Assembly (NCBI GenBank): GCA_963823535.1
Contig: CAWGLZ010000004.1
Location: 248,001-312,000, forward strand
DNA from: RPQJ01 sp963823535
GTDB lineage: Bacteria; Pseudomonadota; Gammaproteobacteria; Steroidobacterales; Steroidobacteraceae
Reading direction: 5' to 3'
DNA: 64,000 bases
The position numbers and the translations under genes were made by a program. Below, piece after piece: positions 28,529 through 40,484 of the stretch. Position 1 is the first letter of the stretch. Each line of letters begins with the position of its first letter. The notes under the pieces were generated by a model. It was not told the DNA's origin. It searched no databases and worked only from the letters and a program-made list of their open reading frames with translations.

Positions 28529-31090
28529 TTACCGCAGCCGGTCCTTGAGCTGGAACAGCAGGGCGAGGGCGTCGCGCGGGCTGAGCGAATCCGGATCCAC
28601 GTTCTCGATGGCCTGCAGCACAACACCTGCCCGGGGGTCCTGCGGCGGCGCGAGGTCGAGCGCCTGCTGCGCCGTCGCCGGGCGCCCCGAGTGATCGCGG
28701 CGCTCGAGTTGCTCGAGGTAGCGACGCGCGTCCGCGATCACCGGCCGCGGCACGCCCGCGAGGCGCGCCACCTGCAGCCCGTAGCTCTGGTTCGCAGGAC
28801 CTTCCTTGACTGCGTGCAGGAACACCAGCGCGTCGGCGTGCTCGGTCGCGTCGAGGTGCACGTTGGCGCAGGCGGGCAGTTCGTCGGCAAGGGTCGTCAG
28901 TTCGAAGTAGTGCGTCGCGAACAGCGTGTAGGCGCCGAGGTCGCGACCGATGTGCCGCGCGCAGGCCCATGCCAGCGAAAGCCCGTCGTAGGTGCTGGTG
29001 CCACGGCCGATCTCGTCCATCAGCACCAGGCTGTCGCGGGTGGCGTTGTTGAGGATGTTTGCCGCCTCGGTCATCTCGACCATGAAGGTCGAGCGACCCC
29101 CCGCGAGGTCGTCGGCCGCCCCGATGCGGGTGAAGATCCGGTCGACGGGCCCGATCTCGGCCGACTCCGCCGGCACGTAGCTGCCGATGCCGGCGAGGAT
29201 CACGATCAGGGCCGCCTGCCGCATGTAGGTCGACTTGCCGCCCATGTTCGGGCCCGTGACGATGAGCATCCGCCGCTCGTCGTGCAGCGAGAGGTCGTTC
29301 GGCACGAAGGGCCCGTCCAGGTGCTGCTCGACGACGGGATGGCGGCCGCCGCGGATCTCGATGCGCGATTCGTCCACGAGTTGCGGCCGGCTGAGGCGCA
29401 GCGCCACCGCGCGCTCGGCGAGCGTGGCGAGGACGTCGAGCGCCGCCAGCGCCGCCGCGGTGGACTGCAGCTGGGGCAGGGACTCGATCAGGCGATCGAG
29501 CAGGCCGTCGTAGAGTTCCCGCTCGCGGGCGAGGGCGCGGTCGCGGGCCCCGAGCACCCGCTCCTCGAATGACTTGAGCTCGGCGGTGATGTAGCGCTCG
29601 GCATTCTTGACGGTCTGGCGCCGCACCCAGTCGGCGGGGACCTGATCCGCCTGCGCGCGACTCACCTCGATGTAATAGCCCTGCACGCGGTTGTAGCCGA
29701 AGCGCAGGTTGGCGAAGCCCGTACGCTCGCGCTCGCGCGCCTCGAGTTCGAGCAGTGCCTCGTCGCCGTGTTCGCTGATGCGACGCAGTTCGTCGAGACC
29801 GGCGTCGTACGCGGCCGCGATCACGCCGCCCTCGCGCAGCAGCGCCGGTGGTGTCGGGACGATGGCGGCCGTGAGCAGCGCGTGCACGTCCGGGTGCGGG
29901 CCGGATTCACGGGACAGCTGCTCGACCAGCGGCGCGTCGACGCCGACCAGCATCGCCTGCAGTTCGGGCAGTTCGCCCAGCGCGTCGCGCAGCCCGGCGA
30001 GGTCGCGCGGTCGCGCCGAGCGCAGTGCCACGCGTGCCAGAATGCGCTCGACGTCGCCGACCCGTCGCAACAGCGTGTGGAGGGCCGGGTGCAGGCCCGT
30101 GTCGAGGAAGGCCTCGATGGCCTGCAGCCGGTGCTCGCGCGGAACGCGTGGCCGCAGGGGGCGCTGCACCCAGCGACGCAGTTCGCGGCCCCCCATGGCG
30201 GTGGCGGTGTGATCGAGCACTCCGATCAGCGTGCTGTCGGGCCGGCCGGACAGGCTCGTGTCGAGTTCGAGGTTGCGCCGCGTCGCCGCGTCAAGCTGCA
30301 GCGCCTCGTCACGCTCCTCGCAGCGGATGCCGCGCAGGTGCGGCAGGGCCGACTTCTGCGTCTCGCGCACGTAGTTGAGGAGGCAGCCGGCGGCGCCGAC
30401 GGCCAGCGGCTTCTGCGCGAGGCCGAAGCCCGCGAGGTCGCGCGTGCCGAACTGCTCGGTCAGCTGTCGCTCGGCGCTGCCGGCCTCGAAATGCCAGGGT
30501 GGGCGTTCACGGACGGCACCGGCGGTGCCTGCGCGCGCGACGCCGCGGGCGTCCTCGGCCACCAGCAGTTCGGCCGGGCGCAGCCGCTCGAGCTCGGCGG
30601 CCAGCGACTCGCGGCCCGTGGCCTCCAGCGCATGGAAACGACCACTCGCGAGTTCGAGCCAGGCGAGGCCGAAGCGCTCGCCCGCCGTTGCAAGCGCGGC
30701 GAGCAGCGTGTCGCGGCGCGACTCGAGCAGGGCATCGTCGGTCACGGTGCCCGGCGTGACGACCCTCACCACCTGCCGCTCCACCGGCCCCTTGGACTTC
30801 GCCGGATCCCCGATCTGCTCGCAGATCGCCACCGACTCGCCCTTGCGCACCGCGCGGGCGAGGTAGGTGTCGAGCGTCTGTACCGGCACCCCCGCCATCG
30901 GGATCGGCTCGCCGGCCGACTGGCCCCGCGCCGTCAGCGTGATGTCGAGCAGCCGCGCCGCGCGTCGCGCGTCCTCGAAGAAGAGCTCGTAGAAATCCCC
31001 CATCCGGTAGAACAGCAGCACGTCAGGGTACTGCGCCTTGATGCGCAGGTACTGCTGCATGACCGGAGTGTGGCCGGAGAGGTCTTCCAA
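28529..31090 (-). CDS. mutS: DNA mismatch repair ATPase MutS, start next to a RAYT repeat
   Basis: 853 residues. The mismatch-binding Phe-x-Glu lies in FYRMGDFYELF near the N-terminus, and the ATPase has Walker A GPNMGGKSTYMRQ near 613, with VLMDEIGRGTSTYDG and ATHYFELT downstream. The frame begins at TTG 31090, directly against the inverted repeat at 31091; a stop lies in frame at 31118-31120. The only later ATG (31060) would remove the conserved ED.SGHTPV residues. Neither start has a clear Shine-Dalgarno, so expression may be weak. Confidence 0.93.
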   Translation of the reverse strand: MEDLSGHTPVMQQYLRIKAQYPDVLLFYRMGDFYELFFEDARRAARLLDITLTARGQSAGEPIPMAGVPVQTLDTYLARAVRKGESVAICEQIGDPAKSKGPVERQVVRVVTPGTVTDDALLESRRDTLLAALATAGERFGLAWLELASGRFHALEATGRESLAAELERLRPAELLVAEDARGVARAGTAGAVRERPPWHFEAGSAERQLTEQFGTRDLAGFGLAQKPLAVGAAGCLLNYVRETQKSALPHLRGIRCEERDEALQLDAATRRNLELDTSLSGRPDSTLIGVLDHTATAMGGRELRRWVQRPLRPRVPREHRLQAIEAFLDTGLHPALHTLLRRVGDVERILARVALRSARPRDLAGLRDALGELPELQAMLVGVDAPLVEQLSRESGPHPDVHALLTAAIVPTPPALLREGGVIAAAYDAGLDELRRISEHGDEALLELEARERERTGFANLRFGYNRVQGYYIEVSRAQADQVPADWVRRQTVKNAERYITAELKSFEERVLGARDRALARERELYDGLLDRLIESLPQLQSTAAALAALDVLATLAERAVALRLSRPQLVDESRIEIRGGRHPVVEQHLDGPFVPNDLSLHDERRMLIVTGPNMGGKSTYMRQAALIVILAGIGSYVPAESAEIGPVDRIFTRIGAADDLAGGRSTFMVEMTEAANILNNATRDSLVLMDEIGRGTSTYDGLSLAWACARHIGRDLGAYTLFATHYFELTTLADELPACANVHLDATEHADALVFLHAVKEGPANQSYGLQVARLAGVPRPVIADARRYLEQLERRDHSGRPATAQQALDLAPPQDPRAGVVLQAIENVDPDSLSPRDALALLFQLKDRLR

Positions 31091-32219
31091 GGTGTCAGGT
31101 TTGCAAGTTTTGCGAGGTCACAATCTTACAGATCCTGCAAACCTGACACCCGCCAAACATGCGCGAATGCGGCAGTTACTCGGATCGCATCCTGCCCGAG
31201 AGATCACTAGTCTCCGCGGGACGGGCGAATCGGGTCCGTCGTCAGGCCGCCTACCAAAGCCGACATCAGAAGCCGTGCGCCGCCCCAGACTCCATGTGCC
31301 CGGTGCCTGCTACCACGTCACCCTGAGGGGAAATCACCGCCAGGACATCTTTTTCTGCGATGACGACCATCTGCTGCTCGAACGATATGTCGCGACGGCG
31401 CTGGAGCGAGTCGGAGCCCGCATCCACGCCTATTGCTGGATGACGAATCACATCCACCTGCTGATTCAGGTGGCGGAAACGCCGCTCGGTGCGTTCATGC
31501 AGCGCATCGGCACGCGCTTTGCGCGAGCGGTTCAGGCACGCGTCCCGACGACCGGTCATTTGTTCCAGAACCGCTACCACGCGCTGCTCGTGGATGTCGA
31601 CCGCTACTTCATTGCGCTGCTGCGCTACATCCACCTGAATCCCGTGCGCGCGGGTCTCGTCACCGATCCGGCCGACTACCGCTGGTCCAGCCACCCGGCA
31701 TATCTCGGCCTCGCGACCAGTGACTGGCTGGAGACGGGTTTCGGTCTGCGGATGTTCGACCCGGATCCCGGCCGCGCGCGCGATCAGTATCGACGCTTCG
31801 TGACCCAGGGCATCGGCGGGCCGCGCAGCTCGCGGTTGGGCGAGTCACCACGCGGCGAGCCGCGCGTATTGGGCGACGATGCCTTCCTGCGGAGGATCGA
31901 GCGGGAGACTGTCGCAAGAAGCTCCCCAGGACGCAGCCTCGAGGCCATTGCGCGCGAGGTATGCGCGGAACTCGGCGTGACGCTGGCGGAATTGCGTTCG
32001 CTCGTGCAGCGCCGACGCGTCACCCGGGCCCGGGGCGTGATTGCCGCTCGCGCTTTGTCCGAAGGCGCGGCTTCGGTGAGCGACATCGCGCGATATCTCA
32101 ACCGCAGCGCGTCGTCGGTGACGCGTGCGGTTGAGCGTTATCGTTGAAACAGCCCCCGCGGGTCCTGCATGTCTGGTGCTAGACGGACCAGATCATGCAG
32201 ATCTTGCAAACCTGACACC
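31091..32219 (+). mobile_element. RAYT/REP transposon unit between mutS and a DUF4136 gene
   Basis: The transposase gene is bounded by copies of one repeat. At the left, GGTGTCAGGTTTGCAAG (31091-31107) is an inverted copy of CCTGCAAACCTGACACC (31134-31150); at the right, CTTGCAAACCTGACACC ends at 32219. A second hairpin before the right end pairs CTGCATGTCTGGT (32165-32177) with ACCAGATCATGCAG (32187-32200). The unit ends at the mutS start on one side and at the stop codon of the DUF4136 gene on the other. Confidence 0.7.
31275..32147 (+). CDS. REP-associated tyrosine transposase (Y1/HUH family)
   Basis: 290 residues from GTG 31275; upstream in-frame starts (such as ATG 31167) are possible but the family begins near RRPRLHVPGACYHV. 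Single-strand transposase: HUH pair in MTNHIHLL (His59, His61), catalytic Tyr probably Tyr111 or Tyr118 in DRYFIALLRYIHLNPVRAG. A C-terminal segment (about 205-290) with RSLEAIAREVCAELG and SVSDIARYLNRSASSVTR resembles a DnaA-like helix-turn-helix, seen in one RAYT group. Confidence 0.85.
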   Translation: MRRPRLHVPGACYHVTLRGNHRQDIFFCDDDHLLLERYVATALERVGARIHAYCWMTNHIHLLIQVAETPLGAFMQRIGTRFARAVQARVPTTGHLFQNRYHALLVDVDRYFIALLRYIHLNPVRAGLVTDPADYRWSSHPAYLGLATSDWLETGFGLRMFDPDPGRARDQYRRFVTQGIGGPRSSRLGESPRGEPRVLGDDAFLRRIERETVARSSPGRSLEAIAREVCAELGVTLAELRSLVQRRRVTRARGVIAARALSEGAASVSDIARYLNRSASSVTRAVERYR

Positions 32220-32821
32220 TACTTGGCCGGTGGGACGGGTGCTGACTGGCCGGCCACGAACGGGTACTGGGAGAAGATTTGGGCGACGGCCGCATTGAGG
32301 GACTGCTCGCGATTCTTGAGCATCTCCTTGGTCACGACGTCCTCGATGCCGCCCTGAAACACGACCTGGCGCTTCTCGCGGTCAACGACGTCCATGACCA
32401 GCGTGCCGACGTTGTAGCGACGCGTGGTCACCTGGCTGCCGCCGCCCCAGCCGCCGTACGGCGCGCCATACCAGCCGCCGTATCCCCAGCCGGGACCGTA
32501 ATAGGGCGCGGGCACCGATTCGACGTCCGTCTTCTCCTCGAGCTTGCCCTTGAAGTTGATGACGAGGTCGGGGTTCTCGGCCAGTGAGTAACCGCGGGTT
32601 TGCATCTCCCGCGTGGCGGCCTGCTGCAGGATCTGGGTCGACAGCGACTTGGCGTCACCGGCGTTCGATCCGGTCTGGGCGACGAAGCCGAAAGTGCGGT
32701 ATTTGCCGAAGTCCGCCGACTTGTCGAAGTCGGCCCGGACGTCGGGGCCGCTGGCGCAGCCCGAAAGGGCGAGGGCGGCCGTGCAGGCAAGGCCCGCGAG
32801 CATGGACACATTGCGGGTCAT
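32219..32821 (-). CDS. DUF4136 lipoprotein
   Basis: 200 residues. Lipoprotein signal ending LALSGC, then DFDKSADFGKYRTFGF, the DUF4136 signature. A Gly/Tyr-rich insert (YYGPGWGYGGWYGAPYGG) lies in the middle. ATG 32821 has AGGAGAAGG upstream. The stop codon (32219-32221) shares a base with the end of the RAYT unit, so the C-terminus may have been altered by the insertion. Confidence 0.8.
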   Translation of the reverse strand: MTRNVSMLAGLACTAALALSGCASGPDVRADFDKSADFGKYRTFGFVAQTGSNAGDAKSLSTQILQQAATREMQTRGYSLAENPDLVINFKGKLEEKTDVESVPAPYYGPGWGYGGWYGAPYGGWGGGSQVTTRRYNVGTLVMDVVDREKRQVVFQGGIEDVVTKEMLKNREQSLNAAVAQIFSQYPFVAGQSAPVPPAK

Positions 32822-32856
32822 GGAAACCTTCTCCTGTTGCGTCCCGGTCACGAGGT

Positions 32857-33330
32857 TCACTTCGCCAGCGGCACGATCCGCGCCGCTTCGAAATTCGTGA
32901 GCGCCGTCAGCTTGTTCTCGATCTGCACCCAGCGCAGCACCTTGGTATTCGGCAGCACCTTCTCGAGTCGCTTGCTGTATTTCTTCGTCAGCGCGACCCG
33001 GTCGTCGGCGACCTTGAACCAGTCCTTCATGATGGACGCTGCCGCGTCGTCAGTCATCGAGTCGTAGTTCGCAGCGAACTGGTTGATCACGTCGAGATAC
33101 CGTTCCGCCAGTGCCTTCTGGTCACGCTGGTATTCATCGTAGATCGGCGAGAACTTGGTGACCTCGTCGTCCGTGAGGCCGAGCCCCTGAAGGACGATGG
33201 CACGACGGTCGGTCTGGATCTGCGACAGCAGTACCTGGGTGTCGTCGTAGGTGCTCTGGGCCTGGACGGGCGCGGCGTACTGGCAACTGAGGGCGACGAC
33301 GGCCGCCGTGGCGAGCATGAGCTTCTTCAT
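32857..33330 (-). CDS. Periplasmic helical protein, paralogue 1
   Basis: 157 residues with a signal peptide (LMLATAAVVALSCQYAAPVQA). The mature part is helical and charged, with FSPIYDEYQRDQKALAERYL and YSKRLEKVLPNTKVLRWVQIE. It shares with the next gene upstream the pattern DRR, MG/LG-T-DE, F-PIYDEY, R-LD, Y-K, KVLP-K-LR-Q-E and terminal PLA. Spacing and length recall Spy/CpxP-type periplasmic proteins, but the LTxxQ motif is not seen. Function unknown. Confidence 0.65.
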   Translation of the reverse strand: MKKLMLATAAVVALSCQYAAPVQAQSTYDDTQVLLSQIQTDRRAIVLQGLGLTDDEVTKFSPIYDEYQRDQKALAERYLDVINQFAANYDSMTDDAAASIMKDWFKVADDRVALTKKYSKRLEKVLPNTKVLRWVQIENKLTALTNFEAARIVPLAK

Positions 33331-33366
33331 TGCTGAATTCTCCTGAAAAATGTCGATTGCAGCCGA

Positions 33367-33834
33367 TCAGCGCGCCAGCGGGATGAGGCTGTAGACGTCG
33401 CGGCGCAGCATGTTGTCGATACGGGTCTCGAGCTGCGCGTAACGCAGGGCTTTCTTGGCCGGCAGGACCTTGGCGACCTTCTTCGTATAGTTCTGCTTGA
33501 GCCGCATGCGCTCTTCCTCGATCGACATCTTCTCCTTGAGCATCGCGGCGGCATCCGTGTCGGTCAGCGTATCGTAACTGGCGACGTAGCGATTCACGAG
33601 GTCCAGGAAGCGGTCGTTGATCGTCTTGACCTTGCCCTCGTACTCGTCGTAGATCGGCCAGAAGGCACGGCTCTCGTCTTCCGTCATGCCCATGTTCGAG
33701 GCGTACACGGAGCGACGGTCGGACATGACCTGCTGCAGCAGGATCTGCTCGTCGGCCTTCAGGCTTTCCTGGGACAGCGCGACCTGGGGCAGGGCGACGA
33801 TGGCGAAGAGCGCGGCGATCGGAAGGAACTTCAT
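33367..33834 (-). CDS. Periplasmic helical protein, paralogue 2
   Basis: 155 residues with a signal peptide (FLPIAALFAIVALPQVALS). FWPIYDEYEGKVKTINDRFLD and YTKKVAKVLPAKKALRYAQLE align with the neighbouring paralogue, 36 bases downstream, so the pair arose by tandem duplication. Probably co-transcribed. Function unknown. Confidence 0.65.
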   Translation of the reverse strand: MKFLPIAALFAIVALPQVALSQESLKADEQILLQQVMSDRRSVYASNMGMTEDESRAFWPIYDEYEGKVKTINDRFLDLVNRYVASYDTLTDTDAAAMLKEKMSIEEERMRLKQNYTKKVAKVLPAKKALRYAQLETRIDNMLRRDVYSLIPLAR

Positions 33835-33928
33835 GGATGACCTGCCTGAGTATGGGGGGGCTGACAGCGAATTATGGCAGCGCGGCGGCGATGCTCCAAG
33901 CCCGGTCGGAGCAGTCTAGAATTCCGAG

Positions 33929-34432
33929 ATGCAGCAAGGACCTGCCGCGGACGCGACGGAGCAGCTGGTGGCGGAACTCGCCGCCCGGCTGACGGAGCGT
34001 GGCCAGCGGCTCGTCACGGCGGAGTCGTGCACCGGCGGCTGGGTGGCGAAGGTGTGCACCGATCGCCCGGGCAGCTCGGCCTGGTTCCTCGGCGGTGTCG
34101 TCGTCTACGACAACGAACTCAAGGCGAGACTGCTCGGCGTCGCGCCGGCGACGCTGGCGAGCGACGGTGCTGTCAGCGAGGCCGTGGTGACCCAGATGGC
34201 CATCGGTGCGCTCCATCGGCTGGGCGGTGACCTCAGCGTGGCCGTGAGCGGCATCGCCGGACCGGATGGCGGCACGGCCGAAAAGCCCGTCGGTACCGTC
34301 TGGTTTGCCTGGGCCGTTCGGGCCGGCCCGGACATCGAGGTACGGGCGAAGCAGGAGCGCCTGCCGGGCGGGCGGGACGCGGTGCGCCGCCTGGCCGTGC
34401 AACGCGCCCTGGAGGGCCTGCTCGGGGCATGA
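33929..34432 (+). CDS. pncC: Nicotinamide-nucleotide amidohydrolase, CinA C-terminal type
   Basis: 167 residues; single-domain CinA_C protein that recycles nicotinamide mononucleotide. Motifs AESCTGGWVAKVCTDRPGSS and AVSGIAGPDGGTAEKPVGTVW match PncC. Position before recA matches E. coli. The stop overlaps the thpR start (ATGA), suggesting coupled translation. Confidence 0.92.
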   Translation: MQQGPAADATEQLVAELAARLTERGQRLVTAESCTGGWVAKVCTDRPGSSAWFLGGVVVYDNELKARLLGVAPATLASDGAVSEAVVTQMAIGALHRLGGDLSVAVSGIAGPDGGTAEKPVGTVWFAWAVRAGPDIEVRAKQERLPGGRDAVRRLAVQRALEGLLGA

Positions 34433-34992
34433 GTGCTATCGACCCGGCGTCGCCGCCACGGCGTCTCGAGCGGACACGCCGGCTGTTTTTCGCACTGTGG
34501 CCGGATGACGGCCTCCGTGCAGCGCTCGCCGGGCAGGTTCGCGCCCTGGTCCCGGACGGCGTCGGACGGCCCCAGCAGCCCGCGCAACTGCACCTGACGC
34601 TCGAGTTCCTGGGGCCGGTGCCGGAGTCGCGGCTCGGGGCCGTGTGCGCTGCAGCGGATTCCGTGCGCGCCGCGTCATGCGAGGTGATCCTGGACCGGGT
34701 CGCATACTGGCGCCGCTCCTCGGTGCTGTGCCTGCTTGCGAGCGAGACGCCGCCCGCACTCGTCGCGCTGGTGGAGGACCTGCGATCGGCGCTCCGGGCG
34801 CGGGACCTCGAGGCTGACCCGAGGCCTTACCGGGCCCACCTCACCCTGGCCCGCAAGGTCCGGAGACCGGTCCGCTTGGCGCCGCCCGTGCCGGTGACAT
34901 GGCCGGTCACGGGATTTGCGCTCGTGGAGTCCAGGACAGACCCGGCGGGGTCGATCTACACGGTTCTGCAGTCCTGGCAGGCTGGCGACTGA
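34429..34992 (+). CDS. thpR: RNA 2',3'-cyclic phosphodiesterase (2H family)
   Basis: 187 residues. Two HxTx catalytic motifs are present: HLTLEFLG and HLTLARKV, about 90 residues apart as in ThpR/LigT. RLFFALWPDD near the N-terminus is also typical. Overlaps pncC by four bases. Acts on RNA 2',3'-cyclic ends; cellular role is poorly known. Confidence 0.92.
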   Translation: MSAIDPASPPRRLERTRRLFFALWPDDGLRAALAGQVRALVPDGVGRPQQPAQLHLTLEFLGPVPESRLGAVCAAADSVRAASCEVILDRVAYWRRSSVLCLLASETPPALVALVEDLRSALRARDLEADPRPYRAHLTLARKVRRPVRLAPPVPVTWPVTGFALVESRTDPAGSIYTVLQSWQAGD

Positions 34993-35155
34993 CGCGTCTT
35001 GCCGGCCGGGCTCATCCCATGAGCCCGTGCCGCGAGAAACTGCTGATTCAGCTCAATTTTTCGCCCGGCGGGCGCCACTCCCCTGTGGAATAATGCGCCC
35101 CTTCCCGGAATCCACTCACACCCGACCGAGCCCGAGGGGCTCCACGAGCACAGCA

Positions 35156-36167
<1,012 letters not shown>

Positions 36168-36190
<23 letters not shown>

Positions 36191-36658
36191 CACCCCGGCC
36201 GCCGAGGCGGACGAGCGCACGGTGCGAACCGCGGCGCTCGCGCTGCTGGCCGGTCGTGACTTCGGCCGGGTCGAGCTGACCCGCCGGCTGGAGCGGCGCG
36301 GCTTTCCGGCGGACACCGCGGCGGCCGTGGTCGAGGGCCTGGTGGCCGAGCGACTGCTGAGCGAATCGCGGTTCGTCGAGCAGTTCGTGCGCCAGCATGC
36401 AGGCCGGGGCCACGGGCCGCAGCGGATCCGGGCCGAGCTGCGCGAGCGCGGCGTGACCGCGGCCGAGGTGGACGCCGCCCTCGAGGCCGCGGCCGAGGAC
36501 TGGGCCGCGATCGCCCGCGAAGTGCGCAGGAAGCGCTTCGGCGTGTCGCCGCCCGGCGACTACCGCGAGCGTGCAAGACAGGCCCGGTTCCTGCAGTATC
36601 GCGGGTTTTCGGCAGAGCAGATCCGGGCCGCGCTCGGTCCCGGCGACGACATCGACCC

Positions 36659-36662
<4 letters not shown>
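36168..36662 (+). CDS. recX: RecA regulator RecX
   Basis: 164 residues, mostly helical with the three-helix repeat of RecX (GRDFGRVELTRRLERRGFP, LLSESRFVEQFVRQHAGRGHGPQRI). Modulates RecA filaments. The GTG at 36168 overlaps recA by 23 bases; a later start is possible but less conserved. Its stop overlaps the alaS start (ATGA). Confidence 0.9.
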
Positions 36663-39286
<2,624 letters not shown>

Positions 39287-39560
39287 TGTCGCCATATGGT
39301 CCATGAGGACCATGAGACATGTCCGCATTCGAAGAATTTCTGCGCTGATTCCGTCAAAGCTGACTTTCTTCTCGACGAAGCGTATCGTTTTCCGCAGGCG
39401 AGCGCGCCCGGATCGGACACGGGCTCTTGCGCGGACGGCGAGCGATTCGCGGAGCGAAGAACAAAGATTCCGTCGATTGGACTCGACAATGGACAGCCGC
39501 CTGTGCAGTGGGGTGCAGGCGGCGTTGGCAGATGGGGCCACCAGAGGCCAGGAGCAATGA

Positions 39561-39779
39561 ATGTTGATCCTCACCAGGCGCGTGGGAGAGACGGTCATGA
39601 TCGGTAACGACGTGACCGTGACGGTCCTTGGCGTCAAGGGCAACCAGGTGCGCATCGGAGTCAATGCGCCCCGCGACGTTGCCGTACACCGCGAAGAAAT
39701 CTACGAACGCATCAAGCGCGAGGAAGAGGGCGGCGGAGCCCAACCGACAAAGGGTAACGGCGAAGGCACGTTCCCGTGA
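39561..39779 (+). CDS. csrA: Carbon storage regulator CsrA/RsmA
   Basis: 72 residues. MLILTRRVGETVMIG and the VLGVKGNQVRIGVNAP core are fully typical; RNA-binding Arg44-like residues are present (VAVHREEIYERI). Global post-transcriptional regulator binding GGA motifs in mRNA leaders. The C-terminal tail is Gly/Glu-rich. The 274-base gap before it (39287-39560) has no gene and no strong promoter that I can identify. Confidence 0.97.
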   Translation: MLILTRRVGETVMIGNDVTVTVLGVKGNQVRIGVNAPRDVAVHREEIYERIKREEEGGGAQPTKGNGEGTFP

Positions 39780-39887
39780 GTCCCCAGGGTCCGGGCCAGC
39801 CGGACCCTCCCCAGAATCCGCGAAGGACGGCTCCGGTGCTTTACGCGGCGGCACCGGATCGCTATGCTTCGCGGCTCTCTGCACACC

Positions 39888-39978
39888 GGAGAGATGGCCG
39901 AGTGGTCGAAGGCGCGCCCCTGCTAAGGGCGTAAGGGTCAAAAGCCCTTCGAGGGTTCGAATCCCTCTCTCTCCGCCA
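39888..39978 (+). tRNA. tRNA-Ser(GCT)
   Basis: Acceptor GGAGAGA (39888-39894) pairs with TCTCTCC (39968-39974), G discriminator, encoded CCA (39976-39978). Anticodon loop CTGCTAA (39920-39926) gives GCT. T-arm GAGGG-TTCGAAT-CCCTC. Long variable arm as expected for serine. It directly follows csrA, as in many gammaproteobacteria. Confidence 0.97.
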
Positions 39979-40000
39979 GTAGAATTGCGTCGGTTAAAAC

Positions 40001-40077
40001 GCGCCCGTAGCTCAGTTGGATAGAGTGTCTGGCTACGAACCAGAAGGTCGGGAGTTCGAATCTCTCCGGGCGCGCCA
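40001..40077 (+). tRNA. tRNA-Arg(ACG), island attachment site
   Basis: Acceptor GCGCCCG (40001-40007) pairs with CGGGCGC (40067-40073), discriminator G, encoded CCA (40075-40077). Loop CTACGAA (40033-40039) gives anticodon ACG. Its 3' part from base 40033 is repeated three times downstream, which marks it as the integration target of several elements. Confidence 0.97.
40033..40077 (+). repeat. Attachment core, copy 1 (within tRNA-Arg)
   Basis: The 45 bases from anticodon loop to CCA that recur downstream. Crossover inside the anticodon loop is common for tyrosine-integrase elements. Confidence 0.85.
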
Positions 40078-40078
40078 G

Positions 40079-40375
40079 TTAGTTCAAGGGGTTGGCAGCG
40101 CCAGCCCCTTTTTCTTTGGCGGGGTGTGCCGAATTTGTGCCATGGCACGAATCATCGACCACCCGTAACGCACAGAGCCGGTCCGCATACGGCGCCAGAT
40201 GGTCCGCCGAGAAGTGCGCGTACCGTCTGACCATCTCCGAACTCTCCCAGCCCCCAAGCTCCTGTAACGCGTGCAGCGGCGTGCCTTGTTGCACGTGCCA
40301 GCTCGCCCAGGTGTGCCTTGATTGTGCCTTGATGAGCCTGATCCCGGAATCGGCAAACGCTGCAAGTGATTGATT
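40079..40375 (-). pseudogene. Tyrosine-recombinase (integrase) C-terminal remnant
   Basis: The frame preserves only the end of a phage-type integrase: RHTWASWHVQQGTPLHALQ, then LGGWESSEMVRRYAHFSADHLA, carrying the conserved Arg, the His of the GW motif region and the catalytic Tyr. Upstream residues do not match the family and the N-terminal 250 or more residues are absent. The stop codon (40079-40081) is two bases from the end of tRNA-Arg, the usual position for an integrase whose gene runs into attL. Confidence 0.75.
40086..40113 (+). terminator. Terminator after tRNA-Arg
   Basis: GGGGTTGGC (40088-40096) pairs with GCCAGCCCC (40100-40108) across a three-base loop, followed by a T-rich run. 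It also overlaps the end of the integrase remnant, read from the other strand. Confidence 0.75.
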
Positions 40376-40404
40376 TAGATACACACTGCTCAAGCCTCTC
40401 CGCC

Positions 40405-40447
40405 CTACGAACCAGAAGGTCGGGAGTTCGAATCTCTCCGGGCGCGC
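40405..40447 (+). repeat. Attachment core, copy 2 (tRNA-Arg 3' repeat)
   Basis: 43 bases identical to tRNA-Arg from the anticodon loop (CTACGAACC...) to the GCGCGC end; the terminal CCA is changed to AAG. Marks the junction between the integrase-remnant segment and the ndvB-like segment. Confidence 0.9.
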
Positions 40448-40458
40448 AAGTTGCATCA

Positions 40459-40484
40459 AAGGCTTACGTTAGCGCGTAGGCCTT
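40459..40484 (-). terminator. Hairpin after the glucan synthase gene
   Basis: AAGGCTTACG (40459-40468) and CGTAGGCCTT (40475-40484) form a 10-base stem with one G-T pair; read on the minus strand it begins at the stop of the large gene and is followed by TTTGAT. The same hairpin recurs at 49635-49662 beside the next attachment repeat. Confidence 0.6.

Noticed and set aside
35040..35155. A LexA box before recA
   Set aside because: No CTGT-N8-ACAG or similar palindrome found; regulation by LexA cannot be claimed from this sequence.
39296..39607. Short open frames between alaS and csrA
   Set aside because: No homology pattern, no ribosome site, and one runs into csrA in another frame.
40079..40459. 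Open frame beginning MMQLARPERFELPTFWFVG, and similar ones at 49424-49636 and 59478-59660
   Set aside because: These N-termini are antisense translations of the tRNA-Arg 3' repeat, a well-known false protein. Only the integrase-like end of the first has separate support.
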